Source: SIG307 sp964545045 (GTDB taxonomy: Bacteria; Bacillota; Clostridia; Lachnospirales; Lachnospiraceae). Taken from it: DNA of 64,000 bases. The DNA is taken from NCBI GenBank assembly GCA_964545045.1, contig CAZJEN010000015.1, forward strand, positions 12,403-76,402, given 5' to 3'. Positions 15,265 to 24,742 of the stretch are shown in pieces; position 1 is the first letter of the stretch, and each line of letters begins with the position of its first letter. The notes under the pieces were generated by a model. The model saw nothing but the letters and a program-made list of their open reading frames with translations, searched no databases and was not told where the DNA came from. Position numbers and translations under genes: made by a program.

Positions 15265-16341
15265 TCACATCAGGCACCAGCCCACCACATCCTTAAGCAG
15301 CAATTCCTTCTCCTTCTCCTGCTCCTTTACCGCCAACAGTTTCTCTGTTGTTTTCTGCGGTATCCAGGACTTTTTCCCGTTGTGATAGCTGTTGGATATC
15401 TTCCAGAACTTCTCCGGATAAGACAACAGAAGATAAAACACCTGCCACTCTGCCTTATCCACCTTTCGTACCGATGTGTAGGCTTCCATTAAGCTCTCCG
15501 CCAACCTCCGGTCCCAACCGGTTTTCTCCATCAGCTTCCGGAAAAACAAATAAAAATCCGCAATCTGTACCCCGAGACACGCCTTGTCGAAATTCACCGT
15601 AGCAAAGCTTCCGTCATGCAGCACCAGAAGATTGTGGTGGGTATAGGTGCCATGGCAGGCTCTTCCTGCGGAAAGCGCCGCTGCCAGCGTCTCCTCACAG
15701 CCACACTCCTTCGCTTGTTGCAGGGCCGCCTCTGCCTTTTCATAGAACTCCGGAAAGATGTTGATATACACCGTTTCAAAGTAGGCCTTCCGCTTTTTCT
15801 CCCGGATAAAGCTCCGCACCCGGCGCAGCTCCCGGTTCCTCTTTTCAAACAGCTCCGGAAGGCTTTTTTGTACCGCTCCCGGAAGCGTCTGTAACGATCC
15901 GCCCGCAGCCACAGTACTGCCTGACGCCTCTGCTCCGTCCGGTACATCATCCGCCGGCGCATTGTCTGCTGTCAGCGTCACCCCGGTGAGTGCGTTATGC
16001 AACTCTGCCAGATGCCGCACCGCCGTTATGGCCTGGTCCGGCTTTTTTACATTGCACTCCTCGCCGTAATACCAGTTCTTCATCAAAAAAGGCTCCTCGT
16101 ACTCATCCTTCGTTACGTAGGCGCCTTCTTTATTTGCCACATAACTATCCACAAGAAAGCCCGCATCACTAAGCTTTGTCAACACGCTCTGCTCAAACAC
16201 AGCCCTTTGTTCACTTCCGTTATATGGCAACAGTAACTTAGGTCCCCGCTCGGTATCAATGCGAAATGCGCCCCGCGTCCTTGCGGTGCCGGTCACCGTA
16301 ATCTCATATTTTTCAAAAAATTCAAGACTCTTTTCCTCCAC
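15265..16341 (-). CDS. CotS-family spore coat kinase-like protein
   Basis: A 358-residue protein of the CotS/aminoglycoside-phosphotransferase fold. It has an N-lobe with LLLPYNGSEQRAVFEQSVL, hinge MKNWYYGEE, a catalytic-loop equivalent CHGTYTHHNLLV and the metal-binding equivalent TVNFDKACLG. Such proteins are coat components or small-molecule kinases linked to sporulation. The catalytic-loop and metal motifs are noncanonical compared with choline kinases, so activity is uncertain. A low-complexity insertion (about residues 120-150) is rich in Ala, Gly and Thr. It is transcribed alone, with an intrinsic terminator downstream. It supports a spore-forming ancestry for the organism. Confidence 0.8.
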   Translation of the reverse strand: MEEKSLEFFEKYEITVTGTARTRGAFRIDTERGPKLLLPYNGSEQRAVFEQSVLTKLSDAGFLVDSYVANKEGAYVTKDEYEEPFLMKNWYYGEECNVKKPDQAITAVRHLAELHNALTGVTLTADNAPADDVPDGAEASGSTVAAGGSLQTLPGAVQKSLPELFEKRNRELRRVRSFIREKKRKAYFETVYINIFPEFYEKAEAALQQAKECGCEETLAAALSAGRACHGTYTHHNLLVLHDGSFATVNFDKACLGVQIADFYLFFRKLMEKTGWDRRLAESLMEAYTSVRKVDKAEWQVFYLLLSYPEKFWKISNSYHNGKKSWIPQKTTEKLLAVKEQEKEKELLLKDVVGWCLM

Positions 16342-16480
16342 AATATCTCCTCCGATTCCTCATGCCGAACCGATCACAAACGATTCAGACAGGTATATTC
16401 TCTACATACTATGAGGACAAAGAAGAAATCATGTATCAAATTTTTCGTTTTCGGGAATCCTGCGTGGAACGTCCATTACG

Positions 16481-17533
16481 CTAGATTCTTTTCTGTACCG
16501 CCTCCGGGTTATCGCAGTAATCCAGAAGCGTCTGCTTGCTGATTTTTTTCTGCTCGTACAAGTTCTGCAAATACCGGTCCATGGTCACCATTCCGTCGTT
16601 TCCACCGGCAATCATGGCATTGTTAATCTGATGATTCTTGTTATCACGAATCATATTCCGGATGGCATGGTCCGCATGCATAATTTCAAAGGCCGGCACC
16701 AGACACCCCTCCGCATCCGGAACCAGCTGCTGGGATACCACCGTACGTAACACCATACTCAGCTGTACACGAACCTGTCCCTGTTGCTCGCTCGGGAAGG
16801 AATCCAGAATACGGTCGATGGTGTTCACAGCCCCCTTGGTATGCAGGGTCGCAATGACCAGATGTCCCGTCTCTGCTGCCGTCATGGCGGTGCGAATGGT
16901 CTCCGCATCCCGCATTTCTCCCATCAAAATCACATCCGGCGCCTGACGAAGACAGGCACGAAGGGCCGAAAGATAATCCTCCGTATCAATGGAAATCTCT
17001 CTCTGGCTGATAATGCTCTTTTTATGGGTATGAAGATACTCAATCGGGTCCTCCAACGTTACAATATGAGACTCTTTGGTCCGGTTAATCCGGTCGATAA
17101 TACACGCCTGCGTTGTGGACTTTCCGCTGCCTGCGGTTCCCGTCACCAAAATCAGACCGTCGGACACATCCGCCAGCTTTATTACCTCTTCCGAAATATG
17201 CAGTTCCTTCCAGTCCGGGATATCAAAAGCCACCACACGGATTACCGCCGCCAAAGATCCTCTCTGACGATACGCGTTTACACGGAACCTTGCCAGACCT
17301 CCGATTGCAAAGGAAAAATCATCGTCTCCCGACTTCTCGTAAGGCTCCATATCACGCTTTGCCATGCCGTAGATTTCCGAAATCAGCTGCTTTGTTTCCT
17401 CCGGCAACAACTGCTTTTCCGTTAACGGTACAATATGCCCTTCCTTTTTCTCAATCACCGGACTCCCCGCCAGAACAAACAAATCCGATGCTCTATCCTC
17501 TACCGCTTTTCTTAAAAAATCCGTAATCTGCAT
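16481..17533 (-). CDS. pilT: PilT-like type IV pilus retraction ATPase
   Basis: A 350-residue hexameric secretion ATPase that powers pilus disassembly. Walker A is GTAGSGKS (residues 132-139). The Asp and His boxes follow around THKKSIISQREI and TGHLVIATLHT, and Walker B is ILMGEMRDAET. The C-terminal segment IRNMIRDNKNHQINNAM matches the AIRNLIRE signature of PilT rather than PilB, and the tetra-Cys zinc site of PilB is absent. GGAGG precedes the ATG. It is the last gene of a pilus cluster. A PilB assembly ATPase is not in the window. Confidence 0.92.
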   Translation of the reverse strand: MQITDFLRKAVEDRASDLFVLAGSPVIEKKEGHIVPLTEKQLLPEETKQLISEIYGMAKRDMEPYEKSGDDDFSFAIGGLARFRVNAYRQRGSLAAVIRVVAFDIPDWKELHISEEVIKLADVSDGLILVTGTAGSGKSTTQACIIDRINRTKESHIVTLEDPIEYLHTHKKSIISQREISIDTEDYLSALRACLRQAPDVILMGEMRDAETIRTAMTAAETGHLVIATLHTKGAVNTIDRILDSFPSEQQGQVRVQLSMVLRTVVSQQLVPDAEGCLVPAFEIMHADHAIRNMIRDNKNHQINNAMIAGGNDGMVTMDRYLQNLYEQKKISKQTLLDYCDNPEAVQKRI

Positions 17534-17551
17534 AACCCATCCTCCGTTTTT

Positions 17552-17950
17552 CTACTCCAGGTTGCCGTCCCATACAGGCAATTCATCCTCTGCCTGCCAC
17601 GCTCCCGCCGCTTCGGTCTGCCACCGCAAGATCCGATAGCTTTCCCCGGTCACTTCCGCTTCCACTACCAGCGTTTGGGTGTCCGAAACCGCACATTCGT
17701 ACCGGTACCGGTTGCCCTCTGCGGTAACACCGTCCGGCACATTCCCTGCCCGAATCCGGGCCAGGATTTCTTCTGCCTCACAATCCGCCTCGTAATAAGC
17801 CCGTACCGACTCCGCAGAAGCTTCACTCAAACGCCCGTCTGCCCGCACAGAGGACAGACTCAACACGGCAAATACAGTCAAACAAAGCACCGCAAAAATC
17901 ACAAGCAACGAGCTTCCGCCCACTGCGGTCGGTGTATCAGTCCTCTTCAT
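17552..17950 (-). CDS. Small pilus-cluster membrane protein (PilX-like position)
   Basis: A 132-residue protein with one hydrophobic segment near the N-terminus (GGSSLLVIFAVLCLTVFAVLSLS) and a soluble domain containing Tyr, Cys and Trp residues. The Gly followed by a hydrophobic helix hints at a pseudopilin or PilX-type minor component, though the classic prepilin motif is not exact. It overlaps the previous gene by 14 bases and lies 18 bases upstream of pilT. Function inferred from context only. Confidence 0.6.
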   Translation of the reverse strand: MKRTDTPTAVGGSSLLVIFAVLCLTVFAVLSLSSVRADGRLSEASAESVRAYYEADCEAEEILARIRAGNVPDGVTAEGNRYRYECAVSDTQTLVVEAEVTGESYRILRWQTEAAGAWQAEDELPVWDGNLE

Positions 17951-18374
17951 ATTCCGTCACCTCCGCCCCGTTTTGCGCCGCTACGGGAAGCCGGAACAGT
18001 TCTTCTCCCGTATCCGTCGTCACTACAAGCTCTGCCTTCCAAAGAAACGCATCCGTATCCTCGGAAACCTTTACCACAATCGCATACACCATAGTTTCCG
18101 CTTCTGTCATTTCCCAGTTTTCGTCGTAAAGAATCGCCCATGTATTCTCCTTGGTGTGCAACACTTCCGGTTGTTCCGTAAGCCACACCAACCCGTTTTT
18201 CTTCAACGTTTCTGCCACATTCTGGGCCGCAAACACCGCCCGGTCCGTAGCCTCGTATTGCCGGGACAGTTTATCCGACAATGCAAACATCCGCAGGCAC
18301 ACCGCAGCTGCCAGCGCAAACACCAGAATCATTACCATATGCTCTATCAGCACCAATATCGATTTATTTCGCAT
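17937..18374 (-). CDS. Pseudopilin-like protein of the pilus cluster
   Basis: A protein of about 145 residues with a hydrophobic N-terminal helix (LVLIEHMVMILVFALAAAVCL) and a mixed beta-rich tail. Glu at the helix start (LIEHMVMIL) is like the Glu5 region of pilins. No exact prepilin peptidase site is visible, so the assignment is tentative. ATG at 18374 follows GGAGG; the longer frame starts with TTG. It overlaps both flanking genes slightly, a tightly packed operon. Confidence 0.6.
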   Translation of the reverse strand: MRNKSILVLIEHMVMILVFALAAAVCLRMFALSDKLSRQYEATDRAVFAAQNVAETLKKNGLVWLTEQPEVLHTKENTWAILYDENWEMTEAETMVYAIVVKVSEDTDAFLWKAELVVTTDTGEELFRLPVAAQNGAEVTEYEED

Positions 18375-18864
18375 AGGCAACCTCCCCCGCCCCGCTCCGT
18401 AAAGTCAAGGTCTGTTCCGTCACCGTTCCGTCCTCACAGATTACCTCCACGGTAAGACATCCGTTTTCCAAAGAAAACCGCACTCCGGAAGCCTCCGTAA
18501 TCTTTTCTCCCGCCTCCGGTTCAAATGGGACATCCTCTGCCGAAAACAACTCCCGCACAATCCCCTCATGGCAATAAATCCGGGTCACATAGCCTTTCCC
18601 GTCAACCTGCTCCTCCAACCGTAAAATATTTGTTCCGTTTCTTTGCTCCACAGAAACCGCTCCGGCACAATCTGCCTGTCGTACCTTCGTTACAATATAA
18701 AGAGGCACCGTTCTGTTTTTAAAAGCTTCCTGCCCCCGGTCCGTCAGCCGTCCGTATACGCCGGCCCCCGCCAGAAGTACGAGCACCGCGCATACCGCCA
18801 GTATTGCGAACAAAACCAAAGGAAGTATTTTTTCTGTCTGAAACCTACTTTCTGTTTTCTTCAT
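18364..18864 (-). CDS. DUF4860-like pilus-cluster protein
   Basis: A protein of about 166 residues with one N-terminal membrane helix (LPLVLFAILAVCAVLVLLAGAG) followed by GRLTDRGQEAFKNRTVPLYI and KVRQADCAG. This pattern recalls the DUF4860 family found in clostridial type IV pilus loci, as far as it can be recognised by eye. ATG at 18864, with AAAGGG upstream, is preferred to the frame opening at 18909. It overlaps neighbouring genes by a few bases. Probably a minor pilin-like or assembly factor. Confidence 0.6.
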   Translation of the reverse strand: MKKTESRFQTEKILPLVLFAILAVCAVLVLLAGAGVYGRLTDRGQEAFKNRTVPLYIVTKVRQADCAGAVSVEQRNGTNILRLEEQVDGKGYVTRIYCHEGIVRELFSAEDVPFEPEAGEKITEASGVRFSLENGCLTVEVICEDGTVTEQTLTLRSGAGEVAYAK

Positions 18865-19171
18865 AATCCCTTTCCAAAACCGTAATATCCGGCATAAGAT
18901 TCTCCGCAAATACGTCGTACATCACTAAATAGCGGGACTCATCCACCACAATGCCGTACTTTTCCTTTACATAGGCAAAATCCGGCGGGTACACCCCTTC
19001 CGCGGCATAACAGGTAATCACGCTGCGACGTATCGCTTCCTCCAGTTGCTTTTTCTCTTCCGTGCCGTTTCCGTCCTTTACCCCGGACACCGCCGTAACA
19101 AAAAACACAAGTATCCCCACGCACAGCACCGGAAACCACACTTTCCGTACCAAATGCAGTTTTTCCTTCAT
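18845..19171 (-). CDS. Pilus-cluster membrane-anchored protein of unknown function
   Basis: A 108-residue protein with one N-terminal helix (VWFPVLCVGILVFFVTAVSGV) and a small soluble domain containing CYAAEGVYPPDFAYVKEKYG. The Cys-Tyr-Ala-Ala-Glu-Gly-Val-Tyr-Pro stretch looks like the loop of T2SS/pilin-type proteins (aeGvYPp), so a minor pilin role is plausible. It lies four bases from the GspF/PilC gene. Confidence 0.6.
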   Translation of the reverse strand: MKEKLHLVRKVWFPVLCVGILVFFVTAVSGVKDGNGTEEKKQLEEAIRRSVITCYAAEGVYPPDFAYVKEKYGIVVDESRYLVMYDVFAENLMPDITVLERDYEENRK

Positions 19172-19175
19172 AGCA

Positions 19176-20231
19176 TCACCCGATTGTTTCCATAATGTTT
19201 ATCAACGGCAACATCACAACCAATAAAATCACACCTACCAGCACTGATACCGACAGCACCAGGACAGGCTCCGTCTTCTCAATGCGACTTGTCAGTGCAA
19301 CATCTGCTTCTTCAGAAAGCTTCTCCGCAATTTCTGCCATCACCGTGTCTCCATTTCCGCCCTGCATTCCAACGGCAAGCAACCGGCACGCGGATACCGG
19401 AAGCACCTCCGAGTTTTTTAATGCATCCATCAAAGACTCCCCGGAAAGCAATTCTTCTTTGCACCGCAGACAACGCTCCTTCGCCTTCGGCACATCCGCC
19501 GTCACCTCCGCGGTAAGGTCCATGGTATCCTCCAACATCATTCCGCTGCCCAGTCCCATGGCCATCACCTGTGCAATGGCGGCATCGTTTACCTTTCGCA
19601 TAACACCTCTGTCACCGGCATATCGTTTCCACAAACCGGTCACCTTTTCCCGGAACGGTGCACATAACGCAAACAGGAGCACTAATACTACAACCAATCC
19701 AAGCACACCGTATACAAGCCAAAGCGCGTCCTTCAGCCACATACCAGCCTTTAGCAAAACCCCCGCCACACCGGACATGGTGCCACCAAGGGACGCATAG
19801 ACCGACTGAAACACCGGAAGCACCTGCGTCAACAGCACACCCAGCACAATCATCATCAAAAGCACCAAAAGAGAGGGTTGTAACAACGCACTCCGCAATC
19901 GTCGGCTCATTCTCTCCTTGTTTTCATAATACAGCTTCAACGCCCGGAGGGCTTCCTCCAAACGTCCCGTCGCCTCTCCGGTTCCGACGCTTCCGCAGGC
20001 ATACACAGGAAAGCATCCTGCCGCTTTTAACGCTTCAGAAAGGGAAATCCCCTCATCTACCGCATCCGCAGCCTGCATATAAACCGCCTTCCGCTTCTCA
20101 TCCGTTTCGTCCTCCGCCATCAGCCGAAGTCCTTCTCCCAAACCGATTCCGGAATGCACCAGCCATTCCAGCTGTTCGCAAAAGGACGCTGTTTCCGAAT
20201 TTGTCAGCTGTCTCATACCAATCCACCTCAA
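19176..20231 (-). CDS. pilC: GspF/PilC-type pilus inner-membrane platform protein
   Basis: A 351-residue polytopic protein with two T2SS-F domains. The first holds FCEQLEWLVHSGIGLGEGL, the second AMGLGSGMMLEDTMDLTAE and AVGMQGGNGDTVMAEIAEKL. Three membrane segments lie around SLLVLLMMIVLGVLLTQVL, LVVVLVLLFALC and the C-terminal VLVGVILLVVMLPL. It forms the membrane platform that couples the cytoplasmic ATPase to pilin extraction. Start and stop are within four bases of neighbours. Confidence 0.88.
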   Translation of the reverse strand: MRWIGMRQLTNSETASFCEQLEWLVHSGIGLGEGLRLMAEDETDEKRKAVYMQAADAVDEGISLSEALKAAGCFPVYACGSVGTGEATGRLEEALRALKLYYENKERMSRRLRSALLQPSLLVLLMMIVLGVLLTQVLPVFQSVYASLGGTMSGVAGVLLKAGMWLKDALWLVYGVLGLVVVLVLLFALCAPFREKVTGLWKRYAGDRGVMRKVNDAAIAQVMAMGLGSGMMLEDTMDLTAEVTADVPKAKERCLRCKEELLSGESLMDALKNSEVLPVSACRLLAVGMQGGNGDTVMAEIAEKLSEEADVALTSRIEKTEPVLVLSVSVLVGVILLVVMLPLINIMETIG

Positions 20232-21190
20232 TACAAATATTTTACAACATAATTCGTTCCGTCTCCGATATACTCCATAATCTCATTGCTTTGCTCCCCG
20301 GAGGAGGCAAAGGTCGGGTCCAGCCGCTTCCACGTCGCACCGTCAAAATAAATCACATTGTCAATCCAGCCGTCCTTTTCGGTATAAACACTGATCCATG
20401 CGTGATATGCCTCTCCCGCATATCCCACCACCAATTTGCACGGAACGGACTGGCTGCGAAGCATCCCGGTCATCAGTGCCGCATAATCAAAACAAATGCC
20501 TTTTTTCGCCTCCAACACTGCATCCAAATCCGGCAGGTATCCACTTTCTACCGTAGCCGCCAGTTCTTTATCATAGGTCAGAGTATGTATCACGTACTCA
20601 TAAATCGCCTGTACCTTTTCCAGCTCCGTCGTCTTCCCGTCCGACAGCTGCGCCGCTTTCTTTATGGTCAGCTCCGCATCCCCGTAATCCACATACTGAT
20701 TCGGACGCAGAAACGGCGCAAATTCATCCGTCAATGTCACCTCTGCAGAAACCGACTGTATTTGCGCATACTTGCTGCCTTCCACATTTTCAAGCAAGGT
20801 CACCCGATAGGTCCCGTTTCCGTCGGAAAGAGGAAACACTTCCCAATCCCCTGCTGCAATATTGTAGGTATACGTTGTGGACGGACCCTTTACCTGTACC
20901 TTCAGGCGGTGTCTTGTCTCTTCCTTTACGCAAACCATCACATATCCGTCAGCCGTATTGGAATAATCAATGACTGCCCGGTCCGTCTCCTCTGCAAGTA
21001 CCCCCGACGCCTCCGGTCTCAAAATATCCGGCAATGCAGGATATTCCGGAAGCTCGTCTTCCGAAAACCGCATTTCCCATGAAAGCTCTCCCTGCGCACC
21101 TGTGGGATTTTTCCCTTGTTCCCCGGCACATCCCGCGAAAAGAAACAAAGACAAAACGCAAACTATTAATTTATAAAATCGCAATTGCAT
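20228..21190 (-). CDS. Transglutaminase-like lipoprotein
   Basis: A protein of about 320 residues with a lipoprotein signal (LSLFLFAGCAG, lipid on Cys). The transglutaminase-like domain shows catalytic Cys in KKGICFDYAAL, His in AYHAWISVYTE and Asp in RLDPTFAS. Such domains are often proteases or cross-linking enzymes at the cell surface. ATG at 21190 is used, behind AATAGGAG, in the last codons of the upstream gene. It stands between the exopolysaccharide and pilus genes, so it could remodel a surface protein or wall; its substrate is unknown. Confidence 0.85.
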   Translation of the reverse strand: MQLRFYKLIVCVLSLFLFAGCAGEQGKNPTGAQGELSWEMRFSEDELPEYPALPDILRPEASGVLAEETDRAVIDYSNTADGYVMVCVKEETRHRLKVQVKGPSTTYTYNIAAGDWEVFPLSDGNGTYRVTLLENVEGSKYAQIQSVSAEVTLTDEFAPFLRPNQYVDYGDAELTIKKAAQLSDGKTTELEKVQAIYEYVIHTLTYDKELAATVESGYLPDLDAVLEAKKGICFDYAALMTGMLRSQSVPCKLVVGYAGEAYHAWISVYTEKDGWIDNVIYFDGATWKRLDPTFASSGEQSNEIMEYIGDGTNYVVKYLY

Positions 21191-21195
21191 CACTC

Positions 21196-22416
21196 CTATT
21201 TCATCAAGCGACGTATTCTTTTCTTAACAGAAACAGGGACTCTGTCTACCACATAAGCAACCAATAATTTGATTCCGCTACTTTTAAGAAATCTCTTCTC
21301 GATTCCTTTATATCCGTGCTCTCTATATATTCTCAGAACCTCATCCCGGCGTTCACTCCTCGGTGTCGGGAATTTTAACTGTCCGTTTTGCGCGGATGCT
21401 TTCTCATAGGCAGATTCCCTTTTGGTCATTATTTCGACGTTTTCCTCTAAATATCGCTTTCCTTTTTCGGAATTTACAATCATACAGGAAACACCTTTTG
21501 CCTCATCAAAACAACCTCCGTTTGCCTTTAACAGCTCCGGATGTTCACGCTCAATCCCCCAATAATCTCCCAAGGTAATATCTCCCGGTCTGTTTTCGCA
21601 AGCATACTTACATTCATAACAGTTTTCCCGGTAAATATCTCCTTTTAAGAACAGTTGATAATAAGAAGATTCCCTGGCATATACCAATCTGCTCTTTCTT
21701 TTTCCGTTTTTGATATATTCGGCTCTTCCGACCAGTCCCCAACCGCCAGATTTATCCCTAAATTTAAAGTCTACAATTTTTCCTTTTATTTTTCCTTCAT
21801 AGTACTGAATATAACTTCGGAAAAAATGCAAAGACGGTACCCCGTGACAAATAATATCCACCAACAACAGGTTCTCATTCACCTGAGTTCCCAGAAAAGA
21901 TTTCAATGCTGCCACTTGACACGGTGTACCGGAAAACAGTACCTTTTTCCCGGCAGCAAGTGCTTTTTTTACCTGCAAATAAGCATCTCCCACCACACTT
22001 TGCACATATTTCGAGCCTTGCAGCTTTACCAAATCTACAAGGTTGTCCACACATATATGCATCGGCACTAAATCCCCCTCGACACACTCCATCGAAACAC
22101 CGAATACCACACCACCTTGCTCGATTACATTTTTAGCCAGGCTCGCAAAAATACCGCCCGAAGCCGATTTCATTACATCCGTATTCGCCGTACAGGCAAC
22201 ATAAGTTTCCAATGGAAATTGCATCTCTTTATGATTCTGATAGGCACATGTGCGCTTACACAGTCCACACTTTACGCACAACGCCTCATCAATTACGGGA
22301 TAACGAAAACCATTCTCATCCTCCCTCATAGTAATCGCTTTACGAGGACAACTATTAACGCATGCCTCACAACCACAGCATTCTGTTTTCGTTTTAAACA
22401 ATGTTATCGTTTGCAT
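21196..22416 (-). CDS. Coenzyme F420 hydrogenase/dehydrogenase beta-subunit family ferredoxin protein
   Basis: About 406 residues. The N-terminus has two 4Fe-4S motifs (CCGCEACVNSCP and CVKCGLCKRTC), followed by the FrhB-type C-terminal domain (SGGIFASLAKNVIE, FSGTPCQVAALKSFLG, GDITLGDYWGI). Members of this family occur in polysaccharide clusters next to pyruvyl transferases and probably carry out redox reactions there; the substrate is unknown. ATG at 22416 follows GGAGAG, while the frame extends to GTG at 22440. It is tightly linked to the pyruvyl transferase upstream. Confidence 0.82.
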   Translation of the reverse strand: MQTITLFKTKTECCGCEACVNSCPRKAITMREDENGFRYPVIDEALCVKCGLCKRTCAYQNHKEMQFPLETYVACTANTDVMKSASGGIFASLAKNVIEQGGVVFGVSMECVEGDLVPMHICVDNLVDLVKLQGSKYVQSVVGDAYLQVKKALAAGKKVLFSGTPCQVAALKSFLGTQVNENLLLVDIICHGVPSLHFFRSYIQYYEGKIKGKIVDFKFRDKSGGWGLVGRAEYIKNGKRKSRLVYARESSYYQLFLKGDIYRENCYECKYACENRPGDITLGDYWGIEREHPELLKANGGCFDEAKGVSCMIVNSEKGKRYLEENVEIMTKRESAYEKASAQNGQLKFPTPRSERRDEVLRIYREHGYKGIEKRFLKSSGIKLLVAYVVDRVPVSVKKRIRRLMK

Positions 22417-22445
22417 CGCTCTCTCCGTCATCTCATACACAATAA

Positions 22446-23549
22446 TTATTTTGCCTTACTTTTCTCAAAATCCTCAAAGACCATAGACAGATACTCGCGT
22501 ATCCTGACTCTCTGCTCTTCCAATGCCTTATTTACTTCAGAAAAATCCACGCTTCTGTTTACCACATCAAAATCCTCGTAGTCTCTCACGTGTTTCTGCA
22601 AACTGTTTGTCATCCGCAAGATACTTTCCAAACGTCCGCCATACTCTGCCGGATAAATGCAAATCGGCTCCGTATTCAAATTCAGAGAAAATGCCGTCGC
22701 ATGGAAGGAATCGGTCAACACATACTTCGCATTATCAATTAAGGTAATGAACTCAAACACTTCCGGAACCAGTACACTCTTCCCCGGTCGGTAGATCTGA
22801 TCGTATCTTGTACACAATCTTACCAGCGGAAGCCCTGTCTTCTTGGATAATTTCACCGCATACTCATCAAACTCACGGGAGCGGTTCAAATTATAGATTA
22901 AAATATAATCTCCCTTTATTTTAGACTTCGGAGCAAGTCCGCGCCAAAATTCCCCATCGTAAGCAAGTGTCGGATCGACTACATGCTGACACCGTGTATA
23001 ACCGAGATCCTTTTCCAACAGCGTCTTTGCATAATCTTCACGCACCGATATGTAACGATACTGATCAATATACGGCTTTATCTGTTTTACTTCCCCTTCG
23101 GACAATTCTTTCTTCCCGAAACTGGAAGAAAATGCAAACTTATATTTATCGGCAGGCACAAAATTCAAAAACAAAGCCTTCTCAATTCCTGTATTCCATC
23201 CGCTGTTCCATACCTGGTCACTTCCGGTACAATACAAATCCGCATCCAACGGAAAGTCTTTAAAATCCTCTTCGTAAGTGTACACCTTTTCCGTCACATG
23301 AAGATTCTGTTCAATAAACTTATTAAACACCTTTTTCCATCGCTTCAATGTAGGATACATTGCCGCCATTTTACCCGGATTTTTTCCGCACCAATACGCC
23401 ATAAGATTTCGGTCCAGGCAATTTTCACGAATATAATTAATTACTTCCACATCAAATCCATAGGATTCAAACATCTTCTGCGTTGCCAATGTTTGCAATA
23501 CCGAGCCGTAGTTTTTTACGGCATGTAATGTAATCAGACTTATTTTCAT
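22446..23549 (-). CDS. Polysaccharide pyruvyl transferase family protein
   Basis: A 367-residue enzyme of the polysaccharide pyruvyl transferase (CsaB/WcaK-type) superfamily. The start MKISLITLHAVKNYGSVLQ, the mid region CTGSDQVWNSGW and the C-terminal DNAKYVLTDSFHATAFSL are typical. It would transfer a pyruvyl ketal to a sugar of an exopolysaccharide. Start overlaps the upstream glycosyltransferase stop by four bases and GGAGG lies 10 bases upstream. Confidence 0.85.
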   Translation of the reverse strand: MKISLITLHAVKNYGSVLQTLATQKMFESYGFDVEVINYIRENCLDRNLMAYWCGKNPGKMAAMYPTLKRWKKVFNKFIEQNLHVTEKVYTYEEDFKDFPLDADLYCTGSDQVWNSGWNTGIEKALFLNFVPADKYKFAFSSSFGKKELSEGEVKQIKPYIDQYRYISVREDYAKTLLEKDLGYTRCQHVVDPTLAYDGEFWRGLAPKSKIKGDYILIYNLNRSREFDEYAVKLSKKTGLPLVRLCTRYDQIYRPGKSVLVPEVFEFITLIDNAKYVLTDSFHATAFSLNLNTEPICIYPAEYGGRLESILRMTNSLQKHVRDYEDFDVVNRSVDFSEVNKALEEQRVRIREYLSMVFEDFEKSKAK

Positions 23550-24661
23550 TTCGCAGTTGCCTCCTCAAAATAAAAACGTTCCATCTTCTTCGCAGCAGAA
23601 CGAATCTCATAGCCGCCTTCTTCTACCTTTTTTCCGTAGCTGCCACGTTCTGCCACATTCGCCTCGCATTTCGCAATATAGTCCACCCACTGCTCCTCGC
23701 TATTGTCAATCGGTAAAAACTGAATCAAATCGGTAATATCCATCTCTTTTGTAACCTTATCGGAAACCAATTCCTTTACACCGTTTGCCTGTGCCTCGAT
23801 TAAAACAACCGGCAGTCCTTCATACAGCGACGGGAGCACGAACAGATCAAACGCATTTAACAATTCCGGAACATCGCTTCTGATACCGAGAAAAAGAATA
23901 GAATCCGTAATTCCCATCTGCTCGGCTCTTTTCTTAATCTCCTCTTCCTCCATTCCTCTTCCTACAATCACCAACACCACATCGTCACGAACTTCTAACA
24001 ACCGTTTATAAACTTCAAATAAAAACGGATAGTTCTTCTGCTCCGACAATCGTCCTACAATACCTAATACAAACTTATTTTCCACACCAAGCTCGGCTCT
24101 CTTCCGCTCTCTGATTTCAGTTGAAAAAGCATAGGCTTCCGTATTAATTGCATTGGTCATGACCGTTACCTTTCCGTTCGCAACAGCCCTCTTGCCCCAC
24201 ATATAAATTCCGGCTTCACGACCACAGGCAAACAAATGGGTCGCATTCAGCTTCGCCACCAGAGACAACATAATATTAAAGCATCTTTTTGTCTTAGACA
24301 CCGGTTCATATGCTATATGAGAATGAACGATACGTTTCTTTACCTTAAATTTTCTTGCATAATACATCGCAAACAGACCGCGGGCTCCCATATGGGAATG
24401 CACCACGTCGTATCCGCCTGCGGAAATCGTATCCCTCATCCCTTGTAAATAACCCTTTTTGTCTTTCTTAATTCTCGGGATCTTATATATTGTACAACCT
24501 AAATCCCGTAATGGCTTCTCATAAATTCCTTCATCATAAAAATCATAAATCAGAAAGTCAAAATGAATCTTTTCTCTATCCATATGTAAATAATAATCAT
24601 ATAATAATTTCGCAACACCGCCGCCGTCCAGTGCCGATAACTCATGCAATACTTTAACCAT
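23546..24661 (-). CDS. Family 4-like glycosyltransferase
   Basis: About 371 residues with a GT-B fold: N-terminal GGVAKLLYDYYLHMDREKIH, and in the C-terminal half VGRLSEQKNYPFLFEVYKRL and the donor-binding EX7E-type region SLYEGLPVVLIEAQANG. It transfers a sugar nucleotide-derived residue to a growing polysaccharide. ATG at 24661 has GGAGG eight bases upstream; the frame is open upstream to 24721 without a ribosome site. It opens a short operon that runs into the pyruvyl transferase. Confidence 0.9.
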   Translation of the reverse strand: MVKVLHELSALDGGGVAKLLYDYYLHMDREKIHFDFLIYDFYDEGIYEKPLRDLGCTIYKIPRIKKDKKGYLQGMRDTISAGGYDVVHSHMGARGLFAMYYARKFKVKKRIVHSHIAYEPVSKTKRCFNIMLSLVAKLNATHLFACGREAGIYMWGKRAVANGKVTVMTNAINTEAYAFSTEIRERKRAELGVENKFVLGIVGRLSEQKNYPFLFEVYKRLLEVRDDVVLVIVGRGMEEEEIKKRAEQMGITDSILFLGIRSDVPELLNAFDLFVLPSLYEGLPVVLIEAQANGVKELVSDKVTKEMDITDLIQFLPIDNSEEQWVDYIAKCEANVAERGSYGKKVEEGGYEIRSAAKKMERFYFEEATAK

Positions 24662-24742
24662 GCTTTTCCTCCGTCTTTCAATTAAATATCCGACAAAAAT
24701 ATATAAATATCCAAGATGCATTATATTCCAACCCTCGTTGTC

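Noticed and set aside
19658..21082. 474-codon plus-strand frame
   Set aside because: Antisense to pilC and the transglutaminase gene, no ribosome site, composition unlike a real protein.
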